From NCBI RefSeq assembly GCF_018617855.1, contig NZ_JACSKY010000001.1:1-64000 (forward strand): a stretch of 64,000 bases of DNA. The letters run 5' to 3'. The translations under genes and the position numbers were made by a program. Shown here in pieces: positions 8,863 to 17,055 of the stretch; the first letter of the stretch is position 1, and each line of letters begins with the position of its first letter. A model generated the notes under the pieces. That model made no database searches. It saw only the letters and a list, made by a program, of their open reading frames with translations, and was not told where the DNA came from. Origin of the DNA: Exiguobacterium qingdaonense. GTDB lineage: Bacteria > Bacillota > Bacilli > Exiguobacteriales > Exiguobacteriaceae.

Positions 8863-8901
8863 AAAGACAGACCTCAATCGTAACGGTTGAGGTCTGTCTT
8901 T
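8863..8901 (-). terminator. Terminator of the marR-type gene
   Basis: AAAGACAGACCTCAA (8863-8877) pairs perfectly with 8887-8901. It lies just after the stop of the minus-strand MarR gene and faces the sortase terminator in a convergent arrangement. Confidence 0.8.
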
Positions 8902-8904
8902 GGA

Positions 8905-9342
8905 TTACGCATCCATGCGGTCTAATAATTTTGAAAGTAAGATGAGTTCGTCATCAGAAAAGTCAGTGAAGACATCCATCAAGTATTCAATCTTCATACT
9001 TTCTAACGTTTGAAAAAGCTCACGACCTTCGTCCGTCGCCTGAAGTTCAACGACACGGCGGTCCCGTTCACTTCGTTCACGAGAAATCAATCCTTTTTTT
9101 GTCAATTCATCTGCGAGCGCAGTGATCATTGATGCTGAGAACTGAAACTCATTTGACAAAGCAGAGGCGATTTGAGGACTCTGTTGACAAAGGGAACGTA
9201 GAATGAAGAATTCATTGCGGGTCAAATATTGAGAGAACATCGAACGAAGATTTTTTTTCACTCCGCGATAGTTCATCCGAATTCCACGTTCGGCATCAGC
9301 GACGAGCTGACGACGTGACGCAGTCTGTACGGGTGTTGTCAT
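8905..9342 (-). CDS. MarR-family transcriptional regulator
   Basis: A 145-residue winged-helix protein. The region LTRNEFFILRSLCQQSPQIASALSNEFQFSASMITALADELTKKGLISRERSERDRRVVELQATDEGRELF shows the MarR recognition helix and the DxR wing motif (ERDRR). Dimerisation helices flank it. AGGAGG precedes the ATG at 9342. It stands alone between convergent and tandem genes, so its target is not obvious; divergent targets are absent because the next upstream gene is on the same strand. Family assignment is firm, the ligand is unknown. Confidence 0.88.
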   Translation of the reverse strand: MTTPVQTASRRQLVADAERGIRMNYRGVKKNLRSMFSQYLTRNEFFILRSLCQQSPQIASALSNEFQFSASMITALADELTKKGLISRERSERDRRVVELQATDEGRELFQTLESMKIEYLMDVFTDFSDDELILLSKLLDRMDA

Positions 9343-9430
9343 CCTCGAAACTACCTCCTAGCCATAATATTATTCATATATACTTCAGAACATAAAAACA
9401 TTCTACATCAAAAACATGTTGTCTGTAAAG

Positions 9431-10489
9431 TTATAGTGGTTCCTCTTTAGAGCGAATTTGGCGGATGATCTCTTCATAATGCTTCAAGTCAGGGTAAAAA
9501 CGTCTAAAGAAAAACTCAATCTGCGAATCATCGCCCTCTGTAAGCAGTTTGGCAAGGACAGCATACACGACACTCATTCCTTGTCTAGGCAAGAGGGAAG
9601 ATGGCAAGAGGGTTGCACATTCGATCGCTTGGGCGAAGTAAATCGAGAGCGTCTCATTCAAATCTTTAAACGTACGAATGTCCGCATAGTGAAACATTCG
9701 TGTCAGTTCAACGATTGCAGAAAGGTCGGTCTCGAGCAACCACTCGTTTTGGAAAATCGTATGATCAAGCTTTTCAACGGTCCGATCGTTGGAAATATAA
9801 TAGTTCAAGTTATCGCGTGTGATAGTCACATTTTCTGGCGAATCGAGGATTTGTTCGACGGTCTCTTGTTCGAACGTCCGAAGTTGTTTTCGAATGTTCA
9901 CGAACTCGGAGTCGGCAATCTCCAAAAGGCCGGCAACACGGCTAAAGCTGCGTTTGATTTCTGGTGGGACGGCGTTAGGATTTTTGTATCCTAGGTCGTG
10001 CTCGATTTCCGCCCAAGCATGCTGTAAAATCGAGCGCACTTGTATCTCCGCCTCTTTCTCGGAGAATCGGCGATACTCACCTAGCGCAAGTCGTTTCTCA
10101 CTCAACTCGACAACATAGTGAACCGATAAATAACCAAACTCATTGGCATCGAGCAGAGTCGACTTATCGATTGACTGTTCTCGGTCAATCGTGAACTCCT
10201 CTTCAAGAATTCGGGCGACTGCCCGAACGTCGTCATGAAAATATGTCACAATCCGAATACCGGCCAAGTCTTGGACATCGCGTAAAGATTGATATTGATA
10301 TGGCTTACGAGACAGTTTGGCGTAAAGACTATCTGCCTCTTTCGCTCGGGCAACAATTGAATGAAACTGAATCCCCGCTTCTGTCAACAGTTCACTGAGG
10401 AGTGCTTTCATCTTTGTGGCAAACGCTTCGTATTCTTCCTTTTCATTCAAATATTCAAGCATGATCGTATTTAAATCTTGTTTGGGCAC
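9431..10489 (-). CDS. RelA/SpoT-domain (p)ppGpp synthetase-like protein
   Basis: The N-terminal half is a nucleotidyltransferase of the RelA/SpoT synthetase type: a DLAGIRIVTYF motif, an EFGYLSVHYVV motif and EIQVRSILQHAWAEIEHDLGYK, which holds the catalytic and substrate residues. No hydrolase HD domain is present. At about 352 residues it is longer than small alarmone synthetases (about 210) because of an extra alpha-helical C-terminal region of unknown role. GTG 10489 is chosen because AAAGGAG lies eight bases upstream. It should make guanosine alarmones or a related product from ATP and GTP/GDP; activity is inferred from motifs only. Confidence 0.82.
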   Translation of the reverse strand: MPKQDLNTIMLEYLNEKEEYEAFATKMKALLSELLTEAGIQFHSIVARAKEADSLYAKLSRKPYQYQSLRDVQDLAGIRIVTYFHDDVRAVARILEEEFTIDREQSIDKSTLLDANEFGYLSVHYVVELSEKRLALGEYRRFSEKEAEIQVRSILQHAWAEIEHDLGYKNPNAVPPEIKRSFSRVAGLLEIADSEFVNIRKQLRTFEQETVEQILDSPENVTITRDNLNYYISNDRTVEKLDHTIFQNEWLLETDLSAIVELTRMFHYADIRTFKDLNETLSIYFAQAIECATLLPSSLLPRQGMSVVYAVLAKLLTEGDDSQIEFFFRRFYPDLKHYEEIIRQIRSKEEPL

Positions 10490-10593
10490 CGAAATCACTC
10501 CTTTTCTCTATGTTCAGTATATCATCTCGATTAGTAAACGATAGCAAATGTCCGTGAGGGATGATGGGACTTAAATCATCCAACTAAATATAT

Positions 10594-10618
10594 GTTTATC
10601 CCCTCATTTTTCGGGAAT
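10594..10618 (+). promoter_or_regulatory. Candidate sigma-B promoter of the YflT-like gene
   Basis: GTTTAT (10594-10599), a 13-base spacer and GGGAAT (10613-10618) match the sigma-B consensus GTTTAA/GGGTAT with one difference in each box. It lies 49 bases before a gene family that is sigma-B controlled in Bacillus. Confidence 0.6.
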
Positions 10619-10666
10619 AACAAAAACAGTGAATGACATGATAGCGAACGCTTAGGAGGATGGGGC

Positions 10667-10987
10667 ATGTTAGAGACAAGAGTAGTAAATGATATGACGA
10701 CGGTAGACCACGAGGTAAACGAAATGATTTCAGGGGGATGTTCGAACGAACACATCTATTTGTTTGCCAAAGACGAAGAGTTGACGGTTCGATTAGCAGC
10801 TGAGGCCGGAGTCCAACCATATCGTATACCGGAAAAAGGGATGTTCGAGTCACTTCTCTCGAAATTTACGAGCAACTCGGATGACCGGATGGAGCAGATG
10901 GAGAGCCTCGGACTTACAAAACAGATGGTCGACTCGCTCGAGCATGAAATTAAAGATGGGAAAATCGTGTTAGTTTGCGATAAATGA
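10667..10987 (+). CDS. General stress protein, YflT/GSP17M-like domain
   Basis: A 106-residue soluble protein. Residues near the N-terminus (EVNEMISGGCSNEHIYLFAKDEE) and the predicted beta-alpha pattern match the heat-induced stress protein YflT domain. The molecular function of this family is unknown; in Bacillus it belongs to the sigma-B general stress regulon, and a sigma-B-like promoter precedes this gene. AGGAGG lies before the ATG. Its original terminator has apparently been split by the IS remnant that follows. Confidence 0.75.
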   Translation: MLETRVVNDMTTVDHEVNEMISGGCSNEHIYLFAKDEELTVRLAAEAGVQPYRIPEKGMFESLLSKFTSNSDDRMEQMESLGLTKQMVDSLEHEIKDGKIVLVCDK

Positions 10988-10991
10988 AAAT

Positions 10992-11009
10992 GGACCGAGT
11001 TACCGGTCC
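10992..11009. repeat. Left copy of a duplicated terminator stem (target repeat)
   Basis: GGACCGAGTTACCGGTCC is itself a near-perfect hairpin. A copy with one difference is at 11484-11501, on the other side of the IS remnant, in the same orientation. They look like a target-site duplication. Confidence 0.6.
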
Positions 11010-11182
11010 CAGGCTGACGACGAACCAGATCGTACTTTCGATTTGGTTCGTCTTTTTTGTAGGTTTAAATCTCTTGAGGCATTCTGCCCCACGATGCTAT
11101 GTAGACGTTTTTTTCTGGCTAATAGGTTGACCAGTCTCTTCGTTTTTTGCGCGGTAACTGCCACCAGATTGACGCGGTACAT
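11000..11182 (-). pseudogene. Internally deleted IS1182-type transposase gene
   Basis: The 60-residue frame starts at ATG 11182 with AAAAGGAG nine bases upstream and reads MYR followed by NLVAVTAQKTKRLVNLLARKKRLHSI, which aligns with the C-terminal block of the transposase at 1-408. Upstream of that codon the homology is lost. The simplest reading is that the element's leader and start codon were joined to its last 55 or so codons by an internal deletion. It cannot encode a working transposase. Its stop (TAA) lies inside the flanking 10992-11009 repeat, that is, outside the element. Confidence 0.7.
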
Positions 11183-11483
11183 ATCGGGTTACTCCTTTTG
11201 ATGAAGGACGGACTTGGCGTTTACATGCCCTTTCCATTTTTAGATCGATTCGAAGTATGCACCGGACGTTTTCTTCGGCCATCGAGGCATCAGAAAAAGA
11301 CAAACGGCCGCCAGATGACGACCGTTTGCGTTGCTCGCCCGACGGCGCCCCGACTCCGAAAGGATTGCAATCCAACGGAGACCCAGCAGCGACCCAAGTC
11401 GCGATGCGGCTCCGGGATTGCCTGCGGAAAGCGTGGGCGCCGGGAAGGCGAGCAATAGTATCCCCATGTTAGTCAACAAGCTA
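11010..11483 (-). mobile_element. Deleted IS1182-type element (about 474 bp) inserted in a terminator
   Basis: One end (11011 onward, AGGCTGACGACGAACCAG) matches the right end of the copy at 1-372; the other end (11472-11482) carries the same AGCTTGTTGAC motif inverted. Inside are a subterminal hairpin with T-run (11019-11058), the remnant ORF, and a GC-rich leader (about 11300-11460) with a further terminator-like hairpin near 11300-11330. Both ends are flanked by the GGACCG..CGGTCC stem, so the element sits in the shared terminator of the YflT-like gene and the convergent SDR gene. Confidence 0.65.
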
Positions 11484-11510
11484 GGACCGGGTTACCGGTC
11501 CATTTTTATT
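11484..11510. terminator. Surviving terminator stem, right copy
   Basis: GGACCGGGTTACCGGTCC (11484-11501) is followed by ATTTTTATTTT. With the AAAAT preceding the left copy at 10992 it reconstructs a bidirectional terminator that existed before insertion. Confidence 0.65.
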
Positions 11511-12543
11511 TTGCCTGATAGTATGCGTTCACGATACGACGTAATGATTGTTGGTCGAGGCGAAGAGGAGAATATCCAGCATCCTGCAACAATTGTTTCG
11601 TGTTCCCATCATGGAACGTGATGTTTCGGTTTAAATAAGGGTTAAACACTTTCACCATATCGTTAAAGGACTGCTCGACTGAACTGAGGGTAGAAGACGG
11701 AGTCTCCGTAATCGTCAAATGCGGAAACGAAAGTGATTCTTTCATATAATCAAGCATCGTCTCGTTACGTGGAGGTGCGTCGTTCGTCACATTATAGATC
11801 ATGCCCGCTTTCGCATGTTCGATGGCGGCCAACAGCACGTCCGAGACATAATCGACCGGTACGAGATTCGAGGTGCCTGACGCGGACCCGATGAGGCGAA
11901 TCGACTCAAACTCATGACCGCGACGCTCTAGTTTACGTTTAAACAGTTCAAGGGCACGCATATATCCATACATCGTGAACTTTGAATCGGCTTCTCCCGT
12001 CTTTGAGTCCCCAACGATGATGGCCGGACGGAAAATGGATACATCGAGCTCATGACGGGACTGCCAAACCGCCTGTTCGGCGTGCGCCTTACTTTCTTCA
12101 TATGGATTTAAAAATGATTGTGAAACGTCGTATAACGTCTCCCCGCCGACTTCTTTTGCTCCGAGCGTGTAGGCGGTGCTCACATGGAAGAAACGATGAC
12201 ACTCGATGGCCTTGGCCAATCGAATGGCTTCTTTTGTTCCGGTCAAATTGGTTTCGAACAACTCATCCCGTAGGTCTTCGTCAAACTTGACGAGCGCTGC
12301 CATATGGAGAAATAAATCGTATTTACCTTTGGACGAATCAATGAAGTGTTGATCGACTCCTAGCGCATGTGCCGTCAAATCACCTTGTACCACATCGATC
12401 GATGCACGTTCTTTTGCGGTGAACTGCGCCCTTACTTTTTCAGGTGTTCTTGCGAGCATACCGATGCGATGCCCTCGTGAAATCAACTCCTTGGCAAGTC
12501 GCCCCCCTAAAAATCCAGTACCACCAGTCATGAATATATACAA
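11506..12543 (-). CDS. NAD(P)-dependent SDR/epimerase-like protein (extended SDR)
   Basis: An extended short-chain dehydrogenase of about 346 residues. The N-terminal TGGTGFLGGRLAKEL is the nucleotide-binding motif; STAYTLG and the later YEESKAHAE give the Ser, Tyr and Lys catalytic residues (YxxxK). FRPAIIVGDSKTGE is typical of the male-sterility/thioester-reductase type of extended SDR. The substrate is unknown. TTG 12543 is preferred because GAGAGGGAG lies just upstream, whereas ATG 12567 has no such site. It is monocistronic and shares a terminator region with the YflT-like gene. Confidence 0.8.
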   Translation of the reverse strand: MYIFMTGGTGFLGGRLAKELISRGHRIGMLARTPEKVRAQFTAKERASIDVVQGDLTAHALGVDQHFIDSSKGKYDLFLHMAALVKFDEDLRDELFETNLTGTKEAIRLAKAIECHRFFHVSTAYTLGAKEVGGETLYDVSQSFLNPYEESKAHAEQAVWQSRHELDVSIFRPAIIVGDSKTGEADSKFTMYGYMRALELFKRKLERRGHEFESIRLIGSASGTSNLVPVDYVSDVLLAAIEHAKAGMIYNVTNDAPPRNETMLDYMKESLSFPHLTITETPSSTLSSVEQSFNDMVKVFNPYLNRNITFHDGNTKQLLQDAGYSPLRLDQQSLRRIVNAYYQAK

Positions 12544-12734
12544 TCGCGTTCTCCCTCTCTGTGACATTCTTTAACCATCATATCAAGTCTTAGCCCATGT
12601 AGCCACTTTCCTTCTTTTTCGAAATTCAATGTTTAGAAAAAATAGAAGTCGGTTATGAATTATAGAGAAGCGTACGAACGGTACGTAACGACAGCAAACC
12701 TGTCAAATACATTGAAGTGAGGTTTTAACGAATC

Positions 12735-14030
12735 ATGGCAAATCTATTCGGAACAGACAAGGATGACGTAGCAAAGAAGCAACAAGACATTGAGAAAACG
12801 GTACAAGAGAAAAATATTACCCAAATTCATCTCTATTTCTCAGATGTGCTCGGTGATTTGAAACTCTTGACGCTTTCGGCAAAATTGTTGCCAGAAGTCT
12901 TTGAAGGAAAGACGATGTTTGATGGTTCATCAATCAACGGGTTCTCTTCCATCAAAAACTCTGACTTATTCTTGAGACCGGATTTAGATCGTCCACGTTA
13001 TGAACAGGATGGAGAAGAAAATATTTTGGCTTTCTTCTGTGACGTATGTACACCTGAAGGAGACCGATACGAATACGATCCACGAAATGTGCTAAAGGAT
13101 GCCCTTGAACGTGCTGCACGTGATGGCTACTCGGTATTCGTTGGCGCAGAGCCGGAGTTCTTTATCTTTGATGAGAATGGGGAGTTTTACGACGAGGCTG
13201 GCTATTTCTCGACACGCTCAGAAGATAAAGGGTATGAAGTGCGTCAGCACATCGCGAACCGATTGAGCAATGTCGGTTTCAACATCGAGGCGGTTCACCA
13301 TGAGGTCGCTCCGGCACAGCATGAGATTGGGATCAAATATGACGACGCGCTCCATACGGCAGACAACATTCAGTTCTTCAAAGAAATCGTCAAGATCGCA
13401 GCAAAAGAAAAAGGGGCATCTGTCTCGTTCCTACCGAAGCCGTTACGTGACGTAAACGGTTCTGGGATGCATTTAAATATTTCGGTATGGAAGAATGACG
13501 AAGCCGGCAAGCCGACGAACAATGCGTTCGATGAAGTGGATGCGGATTATGGACTCTCTCAAACAGCGCGTCATTTCATCGAAGGGATTTTGAAGCATGC
13601 TCGTGCCACGGCAATCTTTACAAATCCACTTCCAGAATCATACGAGCGTCTCGTTCCAGGGTTTGAAGCACCGGTCAATATTTGTTGGAGCCCATCGAAT
13701 CGTAGTTCGATGATTCGAATCCCTGCTTCTCGTGGAAGTGCGACCCGTGTCGAAGTTCGAAATCCTGACCCGAGCGCAAACCCATATTTAGCACTTGCCG
13801 CCCTCATCTATGCAGGACTCGAAGGAATTGAACAACAGCTCGTCCCATCTTCACCGAATGAAGATGACCTGTTCGAATATTCGGCAAAACAGATTGAAAG
13901 CCAAGGAATCGCATCACTTCCTGCGACATTCCATGAGTCGATTCAATCGCTGAAACAAGACAACTTCCATGATTACTTTAACCACAATATGATCGACCGC
14001 TACTTGTCACTCATTCAAGTACGAAAATAA
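12735..14030 (+). CDS. Glutamine synthetase type I, divergent paralogue
   Basis: A 431-residue glutamine synthetase that would join ammonia to glutamate using ATP. Core motifs are present: FDGSSINGF near residue 60, AEPEFFIF, EVAPAQHEI, NGSGMHLNIS, NPLPESYERLVPGFEAP and the RIPASRGSATRVEVRNPDPSANPYLALA C-terminal block. It differs from the housekeeping Bacillus enzyme in FDGSSINGFSSIKNSD, where GlnA normally has SIEGF and an Arg involved in feedback control. No glnR neighbour is present. It is therefore probably a second enzyme, or a gamma-glutamyl-ligase relative, rather than the main GlnA. The gene is monocistronic. Confidence 0.82.
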   Translation: MANLFGTDKDDVAKKQQDIEKTVQEKNITQIHLYFSDVLGDLKLLTLSAKLLPEVFEGKTMFDGSSINGFSSIKNSDLFLRPDLDRPRYEQDGEENILAFFCDVCTPEGDRYEYDPRNVLKDALERAARDGYSVFVGAEPEFFIFDENGEFYDEAGYFSTRSEDKGYEVRQHIANRLSNVGFNIEAVHHEVAPAQHEIGIKYDDALHTADNIQFFKEIVKIAAKEKGASVSFLPKPLRDVNGSGMHLNISVWKNDEAGKPTNNAFDEVDADYGLSQTARHFIEGILKHARATAIFTNPLPESYERLVPGFEAPVNICWSPSNRSSMIRIPASRGSATRVEVRNPDPSANPYLALAALIYAGLEGIEQQLVPSSPNEDDLFEYSAKQIESQGIASLPATFHESIQSLKQDNFHDYFNHNMIDRYLSLIQVRK

Positions 14031-14066
14031 AAAAATCGCCAGCCGTTGAATCGGCTGGCGATTTTT
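14031..14066. terminator. Bidirectional terminator between glutamine synthetase and POT genes
   Basis: AAAAATCGCCAGCCG (14031-14045) pairs perfectly with 14052-14066. A-tract and T-tract on the two sides allow it to serve both convergent genes. Confidence 0.85.
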
Positions 14067-14071
14067 GATGA

Positions 14072-15565
14072 TTAATGGATTCCGCGCATATACACTTTGA
14101 TTTTTGGTGCGAGTGCGAACAGAATCAAGCTCAAGACGATGGCGGCACCGCCAATCAGTCCGAAATAGAGCATCTCGTTTTCAGGTGAGTAAAATTTGAC
14201 GAGTTGCGCGTTGATTCCTTGCGCGGCAGCGTTCGACAAGAACCATAGAGACATCGTTTGTGCAGAGAAAGCAGCCGGTGCGAGTTTGGTCGTCGCTGAC
14301 AATCCGACCGGCGACAAGCTCAGTTCTCCAAGTACGACAATGAAGTAACTTAAGACGAGCCAAAGCGGGTTCACGAGTGCGTCAGGACCGCTGAAATAAG
14401 CAGGAAGCAAAATGACCAGGAAGCTGATTCCGGCAAACAAAATACCGAATGCAAACTTTGTCGGAATACTTGGTTCACGATCACCAAGGCGTACCCATAG
14501 CCAGGCGAAGACAGGTGCCAGCAAGATGATGAAAAGTGGGTTCAGTGATTGGAACCAAGCCGGTGACAATGTGAATCCGAAAAATTCGAGGTCCGTGCGT
14601 GTATCGGCATAACTCGCCAAAATCGTCGCCCCTTGCTCTTGAATCGCCCAAAACATGACCGAGGCGATAAAGAGCGGAATGTACGCAAGGATACGCGAAC
14701 GTTCCACCTCTGTCGTTTTCGGACTGCGATACATGAGGACGAAGTAAATTGTAGGAATCGCGATACCGAACACCCCGACGAGTGTGATGAACGTGTTGAT
14801 GGTGAACCAGCCGAGTGGAATCAAAATCGCAAGCAAGATGGCGATTCCGATCGTGACAAGGCTGACGATTCGAATTGTTTTCTTTTTCTCATCAGGCGTC
14901 AACGGGTTCGGCACATACGAACCAGCTAAACCGAGGTTCGTCTTTCGTGTCAAGACGAACACGACAAGACCGATGAACATGCCGATGGCCGCTAGAGCAA
15001 ACCCCCAATGAAACCCATAGTCTTTTTGAACTTGACCAACGATGAGTGGTGAGATGAACGCACCTAGGTTGATTCCCATGTAGAAGATACTGAACCCAGC
15101 GTCACGACGGCGATCCGTCTCGCTGTACATGTCGCCCACAATGCTCGAAACGTTCGGCTTCAGTAAACCTGTACCGATGACAATCAACGCCATGGAGATG
15201 AACAAGAAGACGACACTCCCAGGAATCGAGAGGACGATGTGTCCAAGCATGATGAACACACCACCGTAGAATACCGCGCGAGACGTACCGAATATCCGGT
15301 CTGCGAGCCATCCCCCAATGACCCCAGACATGTAGACGAGCGCACCATATACGGACATGATTGAAAGTGCAACATTTCGGTCGAGCCCGAGCCCGCCTTC
15401 GGAAACCTCATAGTACATGTAAAATACGAGGATTGCTCGCATTCCATAGTACGAAAAACGTTCCCAAAACTCCGTAAAGAATAGTGTGAACAACCCTTTC
15501 GGTTGTCCTAAAAAACCTTTCTGTGGAACACTCTCCACAATTTTCTGTTTATCGATCCTTTCCAT
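14072..15565 (-). CDS. dtpT: Proton-dependent di/tripeptide transporter (POT family, DtpT-like)
   Basis: A 497-residue major-facilitator protein of the POT/PTR family that imports short peptides with protons. The signature FFTEFWERFSYYGMRAILVFYM lies near residues 30-51 and contains the ExxER and YYGMR motifs of the family. Long intermediate helices and about fourteen hydrophobic segments follow, as in bacterial DtpT. AAGGAGG precedes ATG 15565. It is a single-gene transcript ending at the shared hairpin 14031-14066. Confidence 0.9.
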   Translation of the reverse strand: MERIDKQKIVESVPQKGFLGQPKGLFTLFFTEFWERFSYYGMRAILVFYMYYEVSEGGLGLDRNVALSIMSVYGALVYMSGVIGGWLADRIFGTSRAVFYGGVFIMLGHIVLSIPGSVVFLFISMALIVIGTGLLKPNVSSIVGDMYSETDRRRDAGFSIFYMGINLGAFISPLIVGQVQKDYGFHWGFALAAIGMFIGLVVFVLTRKTNLGLAGSYVPNPLTPDEKKKTIRIVSLVTIGIAILLAILIPLGWFTINTFITLVGVFGIAIPTIYFVLMYRSPKTTEVERSRILAYIPLFIASVMFWAIQEQGATILASYADTRTDLEFFGFTLSPAWFQSLNPLFIILLAPVFAWLWVRLGDREPSIPTKFAFGILFAGISFLVILLPAYFSGPDALVNPLWLVLSYFIVVLGELSLSPVGLSATTKLAPAAFSAQTMSLWFLSNAAAQGINAQLVKFYSPENEMLYFGLIGGAAIVLSLILFALAPKIKVYMRGIH

Positions 15566-15659
15566 GAAAGATCCCTCCTTAACCGTTTTATCATAAAAAG
15601 GATTATTATGATTGTAAAGTGAAATTGAAAGATAATTTCAAATTTTAATAAATATGAAA

Positions 15660-15698
15660 AGAAATAAAAAACCACACTCTACATGAAAGAGTGTGGTT
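15660..15698 (-). terminator. Terminator of the MFS exporter gene
   Basis: AACCACACTCT (15670-15680) pairs with AGAGTGTGGTT (15688-15698); on the minus strand a T-run follows. Confidence 0.8.
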
Positions 15699-15707
15699 GC
15701 TTTAAGG

Positions 15708-16952
15708 CTACGCGGTCTGCTGTTTCGCTTCTGTCGCTTGTATACGACGTCCGAGTTGCCAATAAATGATACCGGACAAGCAACTCGCACCCCCGATTAA
15801 AATCAGGGCGATATGACCGGCACGATTGTCAAAAAAGAGGCTCGCGATGATCGGAGCCGTGACCCCACCAATCAGCCATTGGACGCTTGCAGCCCCATTA
15901 TATGCACCGCGCATATTCTCAGGAGCGATCAAAGCGATAAACGTTTGCTGGACAGGAGACATGATCATCTCACCTAACGTGTAAAAGGCATAGACGGCGA
16001 GCAAGATTCCGACGAGAGGTACGTATGGCGTCTCAAGTGCATATAATGTTCTTGGGACAATCGCCAGTAAAATCATACCGACACCGAATATGGTCGCCCC
16101 GGCCAGCATGACCTTCCCGAACGGTTTATTTCCAAGTTTTGAGGCGATCGGGAACTGAAAGAGCACGACCATGATTCCGTTTAGTGCCAACAAATACGGG
16201 AACGGATTCTCTTGGGCGGTATACGTCGGAAGCGATTCCTTTAAAAAGAGGGGCAACATACTCTCGACGACCGAGAATCCCATTGATATGAATATACCCG
16301 CAAAGATGAAGACGAGGAACACACGGTCGTTATAGAATACGCGCAACACTTCCCGATTGCTCGGCGTCTCATCTTCAGTGAACTCGGGCAAGGTTTCGCG
16401 GATAAAGGAGCCAAGAACGACTGCGTATAAACCAAAAATAAATGCCGCTGCGAAAAAGATCAGTTCTCGGTCGATGAATAGAACGGCACTCCCGAGTAGC
16501 GGTCCGAATGCCGCTCCGATGTTATGACCCATGCGTAGAAGTCCGAACGCTTCGTTCATATGTTCCGGCTTTGTGACGTCAGCGACCATCGCACTTGCGG
16601 CAGGGTGGAACAGTGAGTTCGTCAGCCCGAGCATTGCGTTCAGTAGTAGGAGTGGCCAGAACGAGTCAGCGAACGCGAATCCGATGAGGGCGAGTGCATC
16701 CCCTATGATCGCGATCATCATGATCGGTTTACGTCCATATAAGTCTGCGAGCCGCCCTCCGATCATCGAACCGAGTAGGGCCATGATCGGTCCCGTCGCC
16801 ATGATGATTCCGACTTGGAGGTAGCTGTTTAACTGGTCGCTATAATAGAGGACGAGGAAAGGGGCGATCATGAACATCATGACTCCCGTGATCGTCTCCC
16901 CTAAGAAACGAATCCAAATGTTGCGGTCGAGACGTTTGAGTGATTGAAGCAT
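15708..16952 (-). CDS. MFS drug-exporter-type transporter with regulated leader
   Basis: A 414-residue twelve-helix major-facilitator protein. GGRLADLYGRKPIM (between helices 2 and 3) is the MFS motif A, and RMGHNIGAAFGPLLGS resembles the motif C of drug/proton antiporters. It is closest in pattern to MdtG/YttB-like exporters. ATG 16952 is chosen because AGGTGA lies five bases upstream; the frame is also open to GTG 16961. The 230-base leader holds a strong palindromic operator, a 25-codon leader peptide with a perfect Shine-Dalgarno site, and attenuator-like hairpins. Such leaders are known for inducible antibiotic-resistance genes, so an antibiotic substrate is likely but not proven. Confidence 0.85.
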   Translation of the reverse strand: MLQSLKRLDRNIWIRFLGETITGVMMFMIAPFLVLYYSDQLNSYLQVGIIMATGPIMALLGSMIGGRLADLYGRKPIMMIAIIGDALALIGFAFADSFWPLLLLNAMLGLTNSLFHPAASAMVADVTKPEHMNEAFGLLRMGHNIGAAFGPLLGSAVLFIDRELIFFAAAFIFGLYAVVLGSFIRETLPEFTEDETPSNREVLRVFYNDRVFLVFIFAGIFISMGFSVVESMLPLFLKESLPTYTAQENPFPYLLALNGIMVVLFQFPIASKLGNKPFGKVMLAGATIFGVGMILLAIVPRTLYALETPYVPLVGILLAVYAFYTLGEMIMSPVQQTFIALIAPENMRGAYNGAASVQWLIGGVTAPIIASLFFDNRAGHIALILIGGASCLSGIIYWQLGRRIQATEAKQQTA

Positions 16953-16987
16953 ACAGGTCACCTGCTTTATTTAATTTTAGACACAAA

Positions 16988-17021
16988 GGGACGTCATATG
17001 CATGAAGGCATACGACGTCCC
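16988..17021 (-). promoter_or_regulatory. Strong hairpin between leader peptide and MFS gene
   Basis: GGGACGTCATATGC (16988-17001) pairs with 17008-17021 with one G-T pair in a 14-bp stem and a six-base loop. On the minus strand it is followed by TTTGTGTCT, a weak T-run, 35 bases before the MFS start. It could end transcription early or mask initiation. Confidence 0.6.
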
Positions 17022-17055
17022 ACGTTGTTTATGCATGCCTCGATAGGCAGGCATC

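Noticed and set aside
9458-9994. 178-residue plus-strand frame opposite the RelA/SpoT-type gene
   Set aside because: No ribosome site or domain; shadow of a conserved gene.
11097-11375. 92-residue minus-strand frame across the IS remnant
   Set aside because: It crosses the leader hairpin and runs out of frame with the transposase remnant; no homology recognised.
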